From Chloroflexota bacterium (lineage in GTDB: Bacteria > Chloroflexota > UBA11872 > VXOZ01): a stretch of 64,000 bases of DNA. The notes under the pieces were generated by a model. That model saw only the letters and a list, made by a program, of their open reading frames with translations. It was not told the origin of the DNA and ran no database searches. The position numbers and the translations under genes were made by a program. How positions within the stretch are numbered: the stretch's first letter is position 1; each line of letters opens with the position of its first letter. This document shows, piece by piece, positions 44,622-53,815 of this stretch. Location: NCBI GenBank assembly GCA_012270555.1, contig JAAXIC010000031.1, positions 59,350 to 123,349 of the forward strand. Reading direction: 5' to 3'.

Positions 44622-47600
44622 TTGATCGCATTCATCACCAATCTCGCATTACGTCGCCGCTCGGTTACGGTATTGGCGGTTATTCTGATACTCGTATCGG
44701 GCATGTTTACCTACACCAGACTGCCGGTAGAGCTTTTCCCGGAAGTGGACTTCCCAATCGTCACGGTTACAACCTTCTACCCTTCTTCCAATCCAGAATC
44801 GGTCGCTGAAAACGTAACCATCCCAATAGAGGACGCGATTGCCGGAACTGATGGCTTAGACACAATCCAATCCATTTCCACGGAGAACCTGTCCGTCATC
44901 ATTGCTACATTCGAATTCGGCACCGACATGGAGGAGGCGGAGAACATCGTCAACTCCAAAGTGAGCGGCATCTCTTTTCCAGATGGCGTGAATGAGCCGG
45001 AAGTTGGTCGCATCAACCCGGATTCGATTCCCTCTATGCGCATCAGCGTCACGGGCGAGAGGGAAGTCATCGAGTTACAGGAAATACTCGAGACCAGCAT
45101 CCTCCCAAAGATCTCCGGTATCGACGGCATTGCAAACGTTGAGGTCGCCGGAGATGTGCAGCAGCAAGTTCTCATCACCGTAGATCCGGCTCGTCTCTTG
45201 GAAGAGCGTATTTCGCTGTTCCAGATCTCTCAAGCGCTGCGGGAGAACAACATCGCGTTTCCCGGTGGTGCGATAACGAGCAACGGCCAGGTTCTGCCGG
45301 TGAAGACAATCAACAGATTCGGGTCGTTGGACGAGCTGAGGCAGCTAGTCATTCCACGTACGCCCGTCGGGCCACCGTCGCAGACCGGCGCCCCGCCGCA
45401 GCCGTTGCGGTTAGCTGACGTCGCTGACGTGCAGCTAGGCGCGAGTACTGCCCGCAGCATCTCGCGCACAAACGGCAAGCCCAGCATAGATATTTCCGTT
45501 TTCAAGGAGCCGGACGCCAATACAATCGACGTCACAACCGCCGTGGAAGAGGCCTTGGCAGACTTGGACATTCTGCCGCCGGGCGTGGATGTGGTAATCG
45601 TCTACAACGACGGCCCCCAGATCCAAGCGCAGATAGATACCTTGGAGCGGGAGGCGATTTTGGGTCTGACGCTCGCTACTATTGTCGTCTTCGCCTTCTT
45701 CCTCACCGTGCGCCCAAGTGTACTTAGGGGAGTATTTCGGACTCTGCGACCGACCCTGGTAATCGTTCTTTCGATTCCACTCAGCATCTTTACCGGCGTT
45801 TTGCTCATGAACTGGCAGGGCTTGACGCTTAACTTCATGACGTTGGGAGGATTGGCCATATCGGTCGGCCGTGTGGTGGATGACAGCATCGTGGTGCTGG
45901 AGAATGTCTACCGAAATATCGAGGGCGGCAGGGAGCGCTGGCGCGCGGCGTTGGATGCAACCGTGGAAGTAGGTCCCGCCATCACCGCCTCCACGTTGGC
46001 GACAATTGTCGTATTTGCGCCTCTGGCCTTTATCCAGGGTCTGGTTGGGGCATTCTTCTTCCCCTTTGCGCTGGCAGTCAGCTTTGCCTTGATCGCCTCG
46101 CTCTTGGTGGCGCTAACCGCAGTGCCCGTGCTGGGAGCGTACTTGCTGCGCCCGGGCGATCTGCCCGAGGGCACCGGCGAGGAAGAGGAGATCCCCGAGA
46201 CGAACACCTGGATGCAGCGCATCTATGTGCCCATGCTGCGGTGGTCTCTCAGCCACAAGACGCTTACCCTGTTGGCGGCCATCGTCATCGCCGGGGGCAG
46301 CTTGGGGCTGCTGCGCTTCATTCCCATAAACCTCTTCTCATCAGGCGGGACTCAATTCGTCACCATCAACATGGAGCTGCCTCCAGGCACACGCGCTGAG
46401 GCAACCCTTGCAGAGATGGTCGCTCTTGAGGAGCAAATTAGTGAGTTCTCGGATGTCTATAGCACTACTGCCGGCGCAGCTGCCGGCGCCGGCGCGCAAA
46501 GTTTTACGACGGGATTCAATGAATCTTCCACGTTCGTCCAACTAAAGGATGATGTACCGGAAGACATCGTTGATATTCTGCGACAAAGGCTGCCCACCAC
46601 GGCAGACCGCAAGGTTACTATTGTTGATGTCGGTGGCGGTCCTCCTGCCGCCGGCTTGGAGATCAGTATCACTGGGAACGACTATGACGAGATTGCGTCT
46701 ATCGCGCTGCTGCTCGCGAGCGAGTTGGCAACTATTGACGGCATTGAGGATGTCACCAGCAACGTCAGCGAAGCGCGGGACGAGGTAATCGTCAACGTTG
46801 ACCCGGAACGTGCCGCGGCGCTCGGCTTGAGCACTCAGACGGTGGCCTTTCAAATCAACCAGTTCCTGGTGGGTCAAACTGTCACCCAGATCAACGTGGA
46901 CGGTGGCCCGGTTGACGTGATCTTGAGCGGACCTGCTGATAGGATCAATAGCGTCGAGACCATTCGATCGCTCATGATTGCCGGTCCGGCGGGTATCGCT
47001 CCCCTGAGCGACATCGCCTCGGTACAGGTGGTGGAAGGACCTGTTGCTATCAATCGTACTGATCGCTTGCGTTCGGCGGGCATCAGCGGTGACATTACGG
47101 TGGATGACACCCAGGCAATTGGCGAACTGATTCAGGAGAAAATCGATGCTCTTGACTTGCCCCCAGGCGTAACGGTGACCAATGCCGGTGTCTTTGCCCA
47201 GATCACCGAGGGTTTCGAGGACATATTCATCGCTATGGCGGTCGGCATCATCTTGGTGTACTTGGTCATGGTCGGCAGTCTGGGTTCCCTGAGAAATCCG
47301 TTTGTCATTGTCACGAGCCTGCCCCTTGCGTTGATTGGCGCCTTGGCGGCGCTGGCGATCACCGGCCGTTCCCTCGGTCTGCCGGGAATGATGGGGATTC
47401 TGCTGTTGATAGGCATCGTGGTGACGAACGCGGTCGTGCTCGTCTCCTTTGTGGAACAACTGCGCGAGCGCGGTATGAGCGTCTTTGAGTCCCTGGTGCA
47501 GGGCGGGCGCATCCGGCTGCGGCCTATCTTGATGACGGCGATTACCACGAGCTTCGCCCTGATCCCGTTAGCCGCGTTTTCTGAAGACTCGGGCGGCATC

Positions 47601-47786
47601 CTGGGCGCTGAACTGGCTACCGTAGTTATCGGCGGCTTGGTGAGCTCGACGTTCTTGACCCTGCTGGTGGTGCCCGTGGTCTATACGCTGGCTAACCAGA
47701 GCATCCCCGGCTTGTTCGGCCGACGTCCCCGGCGGCGGTCTCCCATTGAGCGGGTGGATGTCTTGGAAGAGGTAGAGGCCGGTTGA
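44622..47786 (+). CDS. RND superfamily efflux pump (HAE1/AcrB-like)
   Basis: About 1054 residues, the normal length of RND pumps. It has two membrane bundles (first segment LAVILILVSGMFTYTRLPVELFP, where the family motif LPVELFPEVDFP stands), two large external loops, and the proton-relay region ISVGRVVDDSIVVLENVYRN with the Asp-Asp pair of TM4. The end of the second bundle, LLVVPVVYTLANQ, is typical. The TTG at 44622 with GGAGG six bases upstream is the preferred start. It has no adaptor or outer-membrane gene beside it. Substrates of such pumps are drugs, lipids or metals; this one is undetermined. Confidence 0.9.
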   Translation: MIAFITNLALRRRSVTVLAVILILVSGMFTYTRLPVELFPEVDFPIVTVTTFYPSSNPESVAENVTIPIEDAIAGTDGLDTIQSISTENLSVIIATFEFGTDMEEAENIVNSKVSGISFPDGVNEPEVGRINPDSIPSMRISVTGEREVIELQEILETSILPKISGIDGIANVEVAGDVQQQVLITVDPARLLEERISLFQISQALRENNIAFPGGAITSNGQVLPVKTINRFGSLDELRQLVIPRTPVGPPSQTGAPPQPLRLADVADVQLGASTARSISRTNGKPSIDISVFKEPDANTIDVTTAVEEALADLDILPPGVDVVIVYNDGPQIQAQIDTLEREAILGLTLATIVVFAFFLTVRPSVLRGVFRTLRPTLVIVLSIPLSIFTGVLLMNWQGLTLNFMTLGGLAISVGRVVDDSIVVLENVYRNIEGGRERWRAALDATVEVGPAITASTLATIVVFAPLAFIQGLVGAFFFPFALAVSFALIASLLVALTAVPVLGAYLLRPGDLPEGTGEEEEIPETNTWMQRIYVPMLRWSLSHKTLTLLAAIVIAGGSLGLLRFIPINLFSSGGTQFVTINMELPPGTRAEATLAEMVALEEQISEFSDVYSTTAGAAAGAGAQSFTTGFNESSTFVQLKDDVPEDIVDILRQRLPTTADRKVTIVDVGGGPPAAGLEISITGNDYDEIASIALLLASELATIDGIEDVTSNVSEARDEVIVNVDPERAAALGLSTQTVAFQINQFLVGQTVTQINVDGGPVDVILSGPADRINSVETIRSLMIAGPAGIAPLSDIASVQVVEGPVAINRTDRLRSAGISGDITVDDTQAIGELIQEKIDALDLPPGVTVTNAGVFAQITEGFEDIFIAMAVGIILVYLVMVGSLGSLRNPFVIVTSLPLALIGALAALAITGRSLGLPGMMGILLLIGIVVTNAVVLVSFVEQLRERGMSVFESLVQGGRIRLRPILMTAITTSFALIPLAAFSEDSGGILGAELATVVIGGLVSSTFLTLLVVPVVYTLANQSIPGLFGRRPRRRSPIERVDVLEEVEAG

Positions 47787-47892
47787 GCGTGCCGGCGCCT
47801 CCTGGCCGATGCTGATGCGCAATGAGTTTGTCGCTTGCAAACCGGGCTCAGTCGGTCTGCCGAGACTTTTCATACGTGGGCGGAGATTACGC

Positions 47893-47926
47893 AAAGAGCT
47901 CTTCCTGGTTCCAGGAAGAGCTCTTT
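47893..47926. terminator. Bidirectional terminator hairpin
   Basis: A perfect 16-bp stem, AAAGAGCTCTTCCTGG (47893-47908) and CCAGGAAGAGCTCTTT (47911-47926), with two loop bases, between the convergent RND and DUF2231-like genes. The stem contains A/T ends giving a short T-run on each strand. Confidence 0.8.
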
Positions 47927-47984
47927 CAACGCTCAAGAGTAGCCTCGCGGGCAATCTCGCTGCGTTGTGATACGAGATTGCTGC

Positions 47985-48488
47985 CTACTGTTCCAACAGG
48001 GGATTGATGCCTCTGACGTTGATTCCGTAGTCGTACACCAAGTCGCCTCCGGTCAGCCCCGACATTGTCAGGGCCGCTATGCCGATGAGTACGACGAGCA
48101 AGTAGAGCGGCGATGTTCCCGCATCCGTTTGGCGCCGGCGGGAAAGCCACCGCCAAAGGGTCACGGCAATGAAGAGAGCGGTGACGCCGAAGCTCCAGAA
48201 TTGATGTGTCTCGATCACGCTGTGCAGTTCCGTTTCTTCATAAGGGAAGTGAGAAATCAGGCCGGTCACTGAAGAAACAGCGGCGCTTAGCGTTCCAACC
48301 CACAGCAAGACCCATGTAGCCTGCTGCAAAGCGGCGTTGGGCCTGATGAAGAGAAAGACGCTCAAGCCCGCGCTAAAGACGAGCAATGCAATTGGAAAAT
48401 GAACCGTGATCGGATGAAGATCCTGCACCGTATCTGATAAGAGACCCAACCTGTTCCTCCTTGCCGCAATCTGCTCTTCCCGCTGCAC
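47985..48488 (-). CDS. DUF2231-like small membrane protein
   Basis: About 167 residues with four membrane segments; the first follows the diagnostic LHPITVHFPIALLVFSAGLS stretch, the pattern HPxxVHFPIA that marks DUF2231 proteins. The family is annotated as predicted membrane protein, possibly related to redox or heme-bound quinone proteins, but its role is unknown. The first residues (MQREEQIAARRNRLGL) are charged. The start is GTG 48488. It is convergent with the RND gene and divergent from the secreted protein gene at 48807. Confidence 0.78.
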   Translation of the reverse strand: MQREEQIAARRNRLGLLSDTVQDLHPITVHFPIALLVFSAGLSVFLFIRPNAALQQATWVLLWVGTLSAAVSSVTGLISHFPYEETELHSVIETHQFWSFGVTALFIAVTLWRWLSRRRQTDAGTSPLYLLVVLIGIAALTMSGLTGGDLVYDYGINVRGINPLLEQ

Positions 48489-48806
48489 TTGAATTGCTCA
48501 CCACCGGTTGCCCCGGCCGCCAGGGCACAGCAGTTACCCGCAGTATGCATTCACAGGCGACGGCACGTGCCCTAAGGTTACACTGCTTCTTTCCCTAAAG
48601 TACCAAGAACTTTCTAACAAAGTGTGAATCTTTGCCGTCACCGGGCATCGAGGAGCTAGCCGCGCAGGCGCGCCTGGTTCCGCAAGGAGATTCTGCGCAA
48701 GACAGTCATCTGGCCTTAGTTGCGTCTTTTTCGAAATTCCTTGACATTCCTTCAGTACGCTCGAATCAGAGGCGGACAAGGTTGGTTGCAGTACTGGAGG
48801 TACCGT
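48489..48806 (+). other. Divergent intergenic stretch
   Basis: Upstream of both the DUF2231-like gene and the secreted-protein gene. TTGACA at 48741-48746 is a candidate -35 for the plus-strand gene, but no good -10 follows at 16-18 bases. On the minus strand TTGGTA/TGTAAC at an 18-base spacing is possible for the DUF2231-like gene. No other feature is seen. Confidence 0.25.
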
Positions 48807-49337
48807 ATGAGAAAGAAGCATTGGATCATCGGATTGGTCGCGCTGCTGGCTTTGACCCTTGGCATTGGCGGCGGCACAGCACTGGCACAGGAGAATGAGG
48901 AGGAAGGAGAGAAGCCTATCCAAAGCGTAATTGCGCGGGTCGCTACGATCTTGGGCCTGGAAGAGCAACAGGTCCAAGACGCCTTCGACCAAGCGCGCCG
49001 AGAGTTCCGCGACGAAAAGTTCGAAGAGATGGTCGGACAACGGCTGGACGCATTGGTGGAGAGCGGGCGTATCACGCAGGAACAAGCCGACGAAATGCGC
49101 GCGTGGTATGCGGAGCGGCCGGATTCCTTCTGGCTGGCCGCGGGTTCCGACCGCGGCAAGGGCTTTGATCGACATAGAGGACGAGCGTCCCGGGGGCCGG
49201 GCCACTTCTCAGCCAAAGGACACCACTTCTCTAGAGGCGACTGTCCTGGCAAGGGCGAGATTGCCCCAGCAGACGCAACGCCAGAGGCACCTGCGGCAAC
49301 ACCAACAGCACCCGCCGGCTCCTCGGACGACAACTAG
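48807..49337 (+). CDS. Secreted small protein with DUF2680-like segment
   Basis: About 176 residues starting MRKKHWIIGLVALLALTLGIGGGTALAQ, a standard signal peptide (cleavage likely after ALA). The mature part begins with an acidic stretch, then VIARVATILGLEEQQVQDAFDQARRE and VESGRITQEQADEMRAWYAERP, which match DUF2680/YckD-like short repeats found in exported proteins of sporulating and related bacteria. A Gly/His/Arg-rich segment (RGKGFDRHRGRASRGP to HFSRGDCPGKG) and a Pro/Ala/Thr linker end the protein. ATG 48807 has GGAGG six bases before. It lies 380 bases before an OmpR/HK pair, a place often held by the sensed or regulated envelope factor; this link is inference. Confidence 0.78.
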   Translation: MRKKHWIIGLVALLALTLGIGGGTALAQENEEEGEKPIQSVIARVATILGLEEQQVQDAFDQARREFRDEKFEEMVGQRLDALVESGRITQEQADEMRAWYAERPDSFWLAAGSDRGKGFDRHRGRASRGPGHFSAKGHHFSRGDCPGKGEIAPADATPEAPAATPTAPAGSSDDN

Positions 49338-49407
49338 CGCTGGAGGTCGGAGCACTGTCAACCGCCTCGCAAGACGCAGTGCTCGAGACCTCACACCGCA
49401 ACACATG

Positions 49408-49450
49408 AGCCCCTGGCAAGCGGCACTCTCGCTGGCTTGCCAGGGGCTTT
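49408..49450 (+). terminator. Terminator hairpin
   Basis: AGCCCCTGGCAAGC (49408-49421) and GCTTGCCAGGGGCT (49435-49448) form a perfect 14-bp stem followed by TTT. It ends the secreted-protein transcript. The rest of 49451-49717 up to the response regulator shows no clear feature, though the regulator's promoter must lie there. Confidence 0.8.
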
Positions 49451-49717
49451 ACTATGGGAAGGCGTCTTCATAATTTCTTCAAACTTGTGGTTATCCTTTA
49501 AGCTAGGGGATCAAGTGATTACAAAGTATCCTTGCTAACCAATTCACCGTACTTGCTTGAAGCGCGTTGTCGTTGAATGAGGAATTGCAGCTTTTCTCAT
49601 GCGCGATGGTCGCAATAGAAGGTGTGCCACCGGCTTTAGCATAGGGCACAGGGGCAAGCAAGTACCGCAGCAACAGCATTTGCAAATCCGATTACAAGAA
49701 TGTGGAGAGAAAAACCT

Positions 49718-50404
49718 ATGGCCAGCACCGTACTGATAGTCGAAGATGATCGCGACACCGTCCGGCTCGTGAGCCTCTACCTGAAGCGCGACGGGCATAG
49801 GGTTCTCTGTGCCCACGACGGAGTTGAAGGCTTGCGCCTCGCCAGAAAGGCGCGCCCCGACCTCATAGTTTTGGATTTGATGCTACCCAAGTTAGATGGT
49901 ATCGAGGCCTGCCGTAGGCTACGCGAAGAGTCGAGCGTGCCAATCGTCATGGTGACGGCTCGCGTCGAGGAAGAGGATCGACTAAGAGGGCTGGAACTGG
50001 GCGCGGATGATTACGTGACCAAACCTTTCAGCCCACGGGAACTGGCAGCGCGCATTCGGGCCGTGCTCCGCCGCACTGCCAAGGATGAACTCGAGCGCGG
50101 GCCGGCGGAGGTGGCGTGGAATGGTGTCACTGTCGACCTTCATCGCCGCACGGTTCTGGTGGACGACCAAAAGGCGTCCCTCACACCCACTGAGTTTCGC
50201 ATCCTTGTCATGCTCATCAAAGAGCCGGAGCGGACGTTTTCGCGTGAGCAGATCATCGACCGGGTCTTTGGGTTCGACTTTCAGGGGTTCGACCGGACGG
50301 TAGACGCCCACGTGGCCAACATTAGACGCAAGATCAGGCCGCTGGACGGCCCCGATCACATTCAGACCGTTTACGGCGTAGGGTATAGATTTAGCAATGA
50401 CTAG
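49718..50404 (+). CDS. OmpR-family response regulator
   Basis: About 228 residues. The receiver domain has the acidic pair (VEDD), phospho-acceptor Asp53 ([13 protein letters not shown]), Thr80 (VMVTAR) and Lys102 ([11 protein letters not shown]). The C-terminal winged-helix domain shows [14 protein letters not shown] and the recognition part [11 protein letters not shown] followed by VYGVGYRF, the typical OmpR/PhoB ending. ATG at 49718 is preferred over 49700. The stop overlaps the kinase start by eight bases, so the two form one operon. Target genes cannot be read directly, but the neighbouring lipoprotein array and secreted protein are candidates. Confidence 0.93.
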   Translation: MASTVLIVEDDRDTVRLVSLYLKRDGHRVLCAHDGVEGLRLARKARPDLIVLDLMLPKLDGIEACRRLREESSVPIVMVTARVEEEDRLRGLELGADDYVTKPFSPRELAARIRAVLRRTAKDELERGPAEVAWNGVTVDLHRRTVLVDDQKASLTPTEFRILVMLIKEPERTFSREQIIDRVFGFDFQGFDRTVDAHVANIRRKIRPLDGPDHIQTVYGVGYRFSND

Positions 50405-51818
50405 GTGGTTCTTCAGCCTCCAGTTTCGCCTCATCGTCGCATTCGCTTTCGTACTCATGTTGGCGTTGGCTGCCGTGGGCACGTATAGCGGCCTCGCGGC
50501 GGAACGCGAGGTGCGGAATGTGCGTAAGGCTTCGGACGAAGCGCTCATTGCCAGAATTCACGAAGCATTCACTGAGTACTATGCGGCCAGGGGAAGTTGG
50601 AGCGGCGTTGGAAGCACGGTCGAACGGGTGAGCTACCTGACAGGACGAGAAATCGCCATCCTCAACACGGAAGGCGAGCCCATTGTTGCTAGGAGCCGGT
50701 CGGATAGAGGTGAGCGTAACCGCGATACACAAGATTTCACGTCAGCGCGCATTATGGTAGACGGCGATCACGTGGGCTCCGTCCTCGTCGGGCCGGTTGC
50801 ATCACGACCGACGTTCAGGCCGTACCGAGGTCCGGCACGGTCCCCTGTCCAAGGAGAAGCGTTACGTGAGATACAAGAGCCTTCGCTGCGGCAGTTCACC
50901 GATACTGCCTTCCGCTCGCTGCTGTGGTCGGGTCTTGGCGCGGGATTGGGAGGCATTCTGCTCGTCTCGTTGCTATCGCGCAGGATGCTGCGGTCGGTGC
51001 GTACATTGACGAAAGCGGCCCAAGAACTTGGGAAAGGCGATCTCTCGCAACGGGTTGCCGTCTCCGGACGTGACGAAATCGGAGAACTGACAAGCACGTT
51101 CAATGCTATGGCCGAGGGCCTCGAAAGCGCCGAGCGACAGCGCCGCAATATGGTCGCTGACGTGGCCCACGAACTGCGGACTCCCTTGACGAACATTCGT
51201 GGCTACGTCGAGGCGGTGCGTGACGGCGTTCTGAAGGCCGATGAGGCGACAATTCAGAACATCCACCAACAGACGATGTATCTCTCGAATCTGGTGGAAG
51301 ACTTGCGCTTGCTTGCCGAGACCGAGGCAGCCGACTTTCAGCTTGACCTTGAACTGGCGTCTCTCGTCGAAGTGGTTTCGCGCTCGGTGGAGGCGTTTCG
51401 GCCGCAGGCGCAGGCAAAAGGGGTACATATCGCATTCGCTCCAGGCCCTGACCGCGCGACGCCAGAACGCCAGGTGGACATCGACCGCACGCGCATCGAG
51501 CAAGTCATGAGCAATCTCCTGCAGAATGCGATTACGCACACGCCCGCTGAAGGACGCATTGACGTGGCTATCGAAGAGAGTGAAGAAGCCGTCTCTGTAA
51601 CGGTTGCCGATACCGGTGAGGGCATTCCGAGTGATGACCTGCCCCACGTGTTCGATAGGCTCTACCGCGTCGACCCTTCACGCACCCGCAGCACCGGTGG
51701 CGCGGGTCTGGGACTGACTATCGCCAAGCAGTTGGTCGAGGCGCACGGCGGAACCATTCGCGTGGAGAGCACTCTGGGTGAAGGCAGCCGGTTTATCTTT
51801 TCTTTGCCACGCTCCTAA
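50397..51818 (+). CDS. Sensor histidine kinase
   Basis: A 473-residue kinase. Two membrane segments (about residues 10-29 and 175-193) flank an external domain of about 145 residues with an Arg/Pro-rich stretch, then HAMP (194-247), HisKA with His258 ([14 protein letters not shown]), and the HATPase with N-box [15 protein letters not shown]1 DTGEGIP and G2 [13 protein letters not shown]. Overlap with the regulator gene (ATGACTAG) means coupled translation. The external domain is not a recognised PAS/Cache fold by eye; the ligand or envelope cue is unknown. Confidence 0.93.
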   Translation: MTRWFFSLQFRLIVAFAFVLMLALAAVGTYSGLAAEREVRNVRKASDEALIARIHEAFTEYYAARGSWSGVGSTVERVSYLTGREIAILNTEGEPIVARSRSDRGERNRDTQDFTSARIMVDGDHVGSVLVGPVASRPTFRPYRGPARSPVQGEALREIQEPSLRQFTDTAFRSLLWSGLGAGLGGILLVSLLSRRMLRSVRTLTKAAQELGKGDLSQRVAVSGRDEIGELTSTFNAMAEGLESAERQRRNMVADVAHELRTPLTNIRGYVEAVRDGVLKADEATIQNIHQQTMYLSNLVEDLRLLAETEAADFQLDLELASLVEVVSRSVEAFRPQAQAKGVHIAFAPGPDRATPERQVDIDRTRIEQVMSNLLQNAITHTPAEGRIDVAIEESEEAVSVTVADTGEGIPSDDLPHVFDRLYRVDPSRTRSTGGAGLGLTIAKQLVEAHGGTIRVESTLGEGSRFIFSLPRS

Positions 51819-52184
51819 GGGTACGCTGCCCGTCTGGGAAAGCTGGATTCCTCAAACTACGCGCACCATTCGTACTGAGCGCTGAGACAAGCTCAGCACA
51901 GGCTTGTCGCATCACGATTGGGCTCGCGCACCTGCGCTTGCCAAAAGATCGTCTTTGGTGCCGGGAGGGTGGAATCTCTTCACAGTGGCTTCTCTGCATA
52001 CACGGACATAGGGTACGTGTATGCGGAGCGTGGGTGCGCAGCAACGCTCATCTGGCTAACTGCAAGGGAATCAGGGTACTCCAAGATGTCGTGAATCCTC
52101 TTGACTGTGAGCCCATACCGTTAGATACTCGAAGTTGGGGGTTTCTTCAAACTCGGAGAAATGCGTGCGATAAGGAGGTTCCGC
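51819..52184 (+). other. Intergenic stretch with decayed palindrome
   Basis: Between the kinase and the first tandem lipoprotein gene. GCTGAG (51881-51886)/CTCAGC (51892-51897) forms a small hairpin in a segment resembling the REP-like elements at 11768 and 40137 (shared gctcagcaca and cttgtcg). A strong ribosome site (AAGGAGG) stands at the end, before ATG 52185. No convincing promoter boxes are seen. It may carry the promoter of the lipoprotein array, possibly regulated by the adjacent two-component system. Confidence 0.35.
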
Positions 52185-53633
52185 ATGACTGCGGTACGAC
52201 CGCTTAATTCGACTTTGCCGGAAATTGCGGCAGAACCTCGGCCTACGGCAAAGACACTGACACGGCGGGCAGTGTTTGGGCGTGCTCTACTTGGTGCACA
52301 GATACTGCTCCTGGCTGCCTGCGGGGGCGATGACGAGGACGACACGGAGCAGCCGCGCGCCGCGCCAACGGCGCCGCAGGCGGCGGTGCCGCCGGCGCGA
52401 GAGCCGACAACACTGTTGGTCGCCTCAATGCTGGTTGAATTCACTGCGGTGGTAGATAGGGCCGTTGATGAGTGGAACCGGGGCGAGTTTCCCGGCGCGT
52501 CTGAGGACATCCGGCTGGAGCGCCTCACGATTCGAATATCCACGCGGCGCGATCCGCTGGAGTCTCTCCAACATATACAAGAACGAGTTCAAGCATTCCT
52601 GGCCGAGCGGGAGTCTGCCGGCACGCCGCTGGACGTGCTCATGGTCAATCGTCTCTTTGATTTTCCCTGGGCATTCCGCAGCGGCATTATCCAGCCGCTT
52701 GATCGACTTCTGCAGCAGGACGGCAACGATCCGTTAGCGAGATTCTTGCCGCCGGCCTTGGAATTGGTGCGCTTTCGGGGTCAGATGATGGCGTTGCCCG
52801 TTGTCCTGGGCGCCGGCGTAGCGCGGTACAACCCCAGGCACTTCGCCGATGCGGGTCTGCCTGTGCCCGATAACGGCTGGACCCGTGAAGAGTTCATTGC
52901 CGCCGCCCAGCGGCTCACGCAAGACACCGACAATGACGGCAAGGTGGATAATTGGGGTTTTCGTCCCATAGATAACTTCATGAACTGGCTGCCATTCGTC
53001 TTGCAGGAATTGGATAGGGACGTCATTGACCTGAATACCGGCGAGGTGCGCCTCATGGATCCGGCGGCCCTGCGCGGCCTGCAGTTCTGGGATGATTTGG
53101 GGAGCACACATGGCGTTATGCCCCATGGCGCCGAGGTGACGGCAGATCTCTACAGTTTTCCATTCTGGTTTCGGCATCCCAGCACATTCTTCTATTACTT
53201 TGCGTCCCCCGCCAGCATCTCTACGGGCAAACAAGCCCCGCTTCCTGCCGGACCGCGCGACGTTACGCCCCTAGATTTAGGCGCTTCCCTGGCTATACCC
53301 GTTAGCGCCCGTGATACCGCCCAGGCCTACGCTGCGCTAGCCCCGCTGGCAATTTACCTCGGTGAGCGCTTTTTGCTCCCGCCGGTAATTTCCGGACAAA
53401 AGTACATTGAGACTCCGCAATCTGACCACATCAATCTCATGCTGCCGGAATATGACCGGCAGCTTGCGCTCCACGCATTGGAAACTGCCCGCCCCTCACC
53501 ACTTGCCAGTAGCAGTATGATGCTCTATCAACTGTTCGAGAAGCTGTCACTGCCCCTTGCGCGCGGTGAGATGGCGGTGGAGCAAGCCGCGCAAGAAGCG
53601 CAGCTCTGGCTGCAGTCCTATGTGAACGAATAG
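52185..53633 (+). CDS. Tandem solute-binding lipoprotein 1
   Basis: About 482 residues. The N-terminus has a Tat-type signal (LTRRAVFGRALLGAQILLLAAC) after a 25-residue lead, the lipobox Cys, an acidic tract (GGDDEDD) and an Ala/Pro linker. The body is a family 1 extracellular solute-binding domain, with the Ca-loop-like TDNDGKVDNWGF (nt about 52926-52961), DLGSTHGVMPHGAEVTADL, and the shared C-terminal LPLARGEMAVEQAAQEAQLWLQSYV. The start is set by AAGGAGG five bases upstream of ATG 52185. It is the first of three paralogs, with 182 bases to the next, and no permease follows. Confidence 0.9.
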   Translation: MTAVRPLNSTLPEIAAEPRPTAKTLTRRAVFGRALLGAQILLLAACGGDDEDDTEQPRAAPTAPQAAVPPAREPTTLLVASMLVEFTAVVDRAVDEWNRGEFPGASEDIRLERLTIRISTRRDPLESLQHIQERVQAFLAERESAGTPLDVLMVNRLFDFPWAFRSGIIQPLDRLLQQDGNDPLARFLPPALELVRFRGQMMALPVVLGAGVARYNPRHFADAGLPVPDNGWTREEFIAAAQRLTQDTDNDGKVDNWGFRPIDNFMNWLPFVLQELDRDVIDLNTGEVRLMDPAALRGLQFWDDLGSTHGVMPHGAEVTADLYSFPFWFRHPSTFFYYFASPASISTGKQAPLPAGPRDVTPLDLGASLAIPVSARDTAQAYAALAPLAIYLGERFLLPPVISGQKYIETPQSDHINLMLPEYDRQLALHALETARPSPLASSSMMLYQLFEKLSLPLARGEMAVEQAAQEAQLWLQSYVNE

Positions 53634-53815
53634 GTGAACGTGCTGCCAATTGGCGCAAGTTCGCGTAGGAAGTGTGCAGCAGTTGAGGACAATAGTCTGC
53701 TTAAACGTGCAGCCAATGCAGGAACCGATCTAATTCCGGTCTAACGACTGCTTAGAAGCGCCGGCGATTCTACCGGTGGTCAGCGGCTTCAAACTGAGAA
53801 ATGGGGGAATCTCTC

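Noticed and set aside
46542-47459. Minus-strand open frame inside the RND gene
   Set aside because: His/Gln/Arg-rich low-complexity translation typical of antisense frames; the RND gene is well supported.
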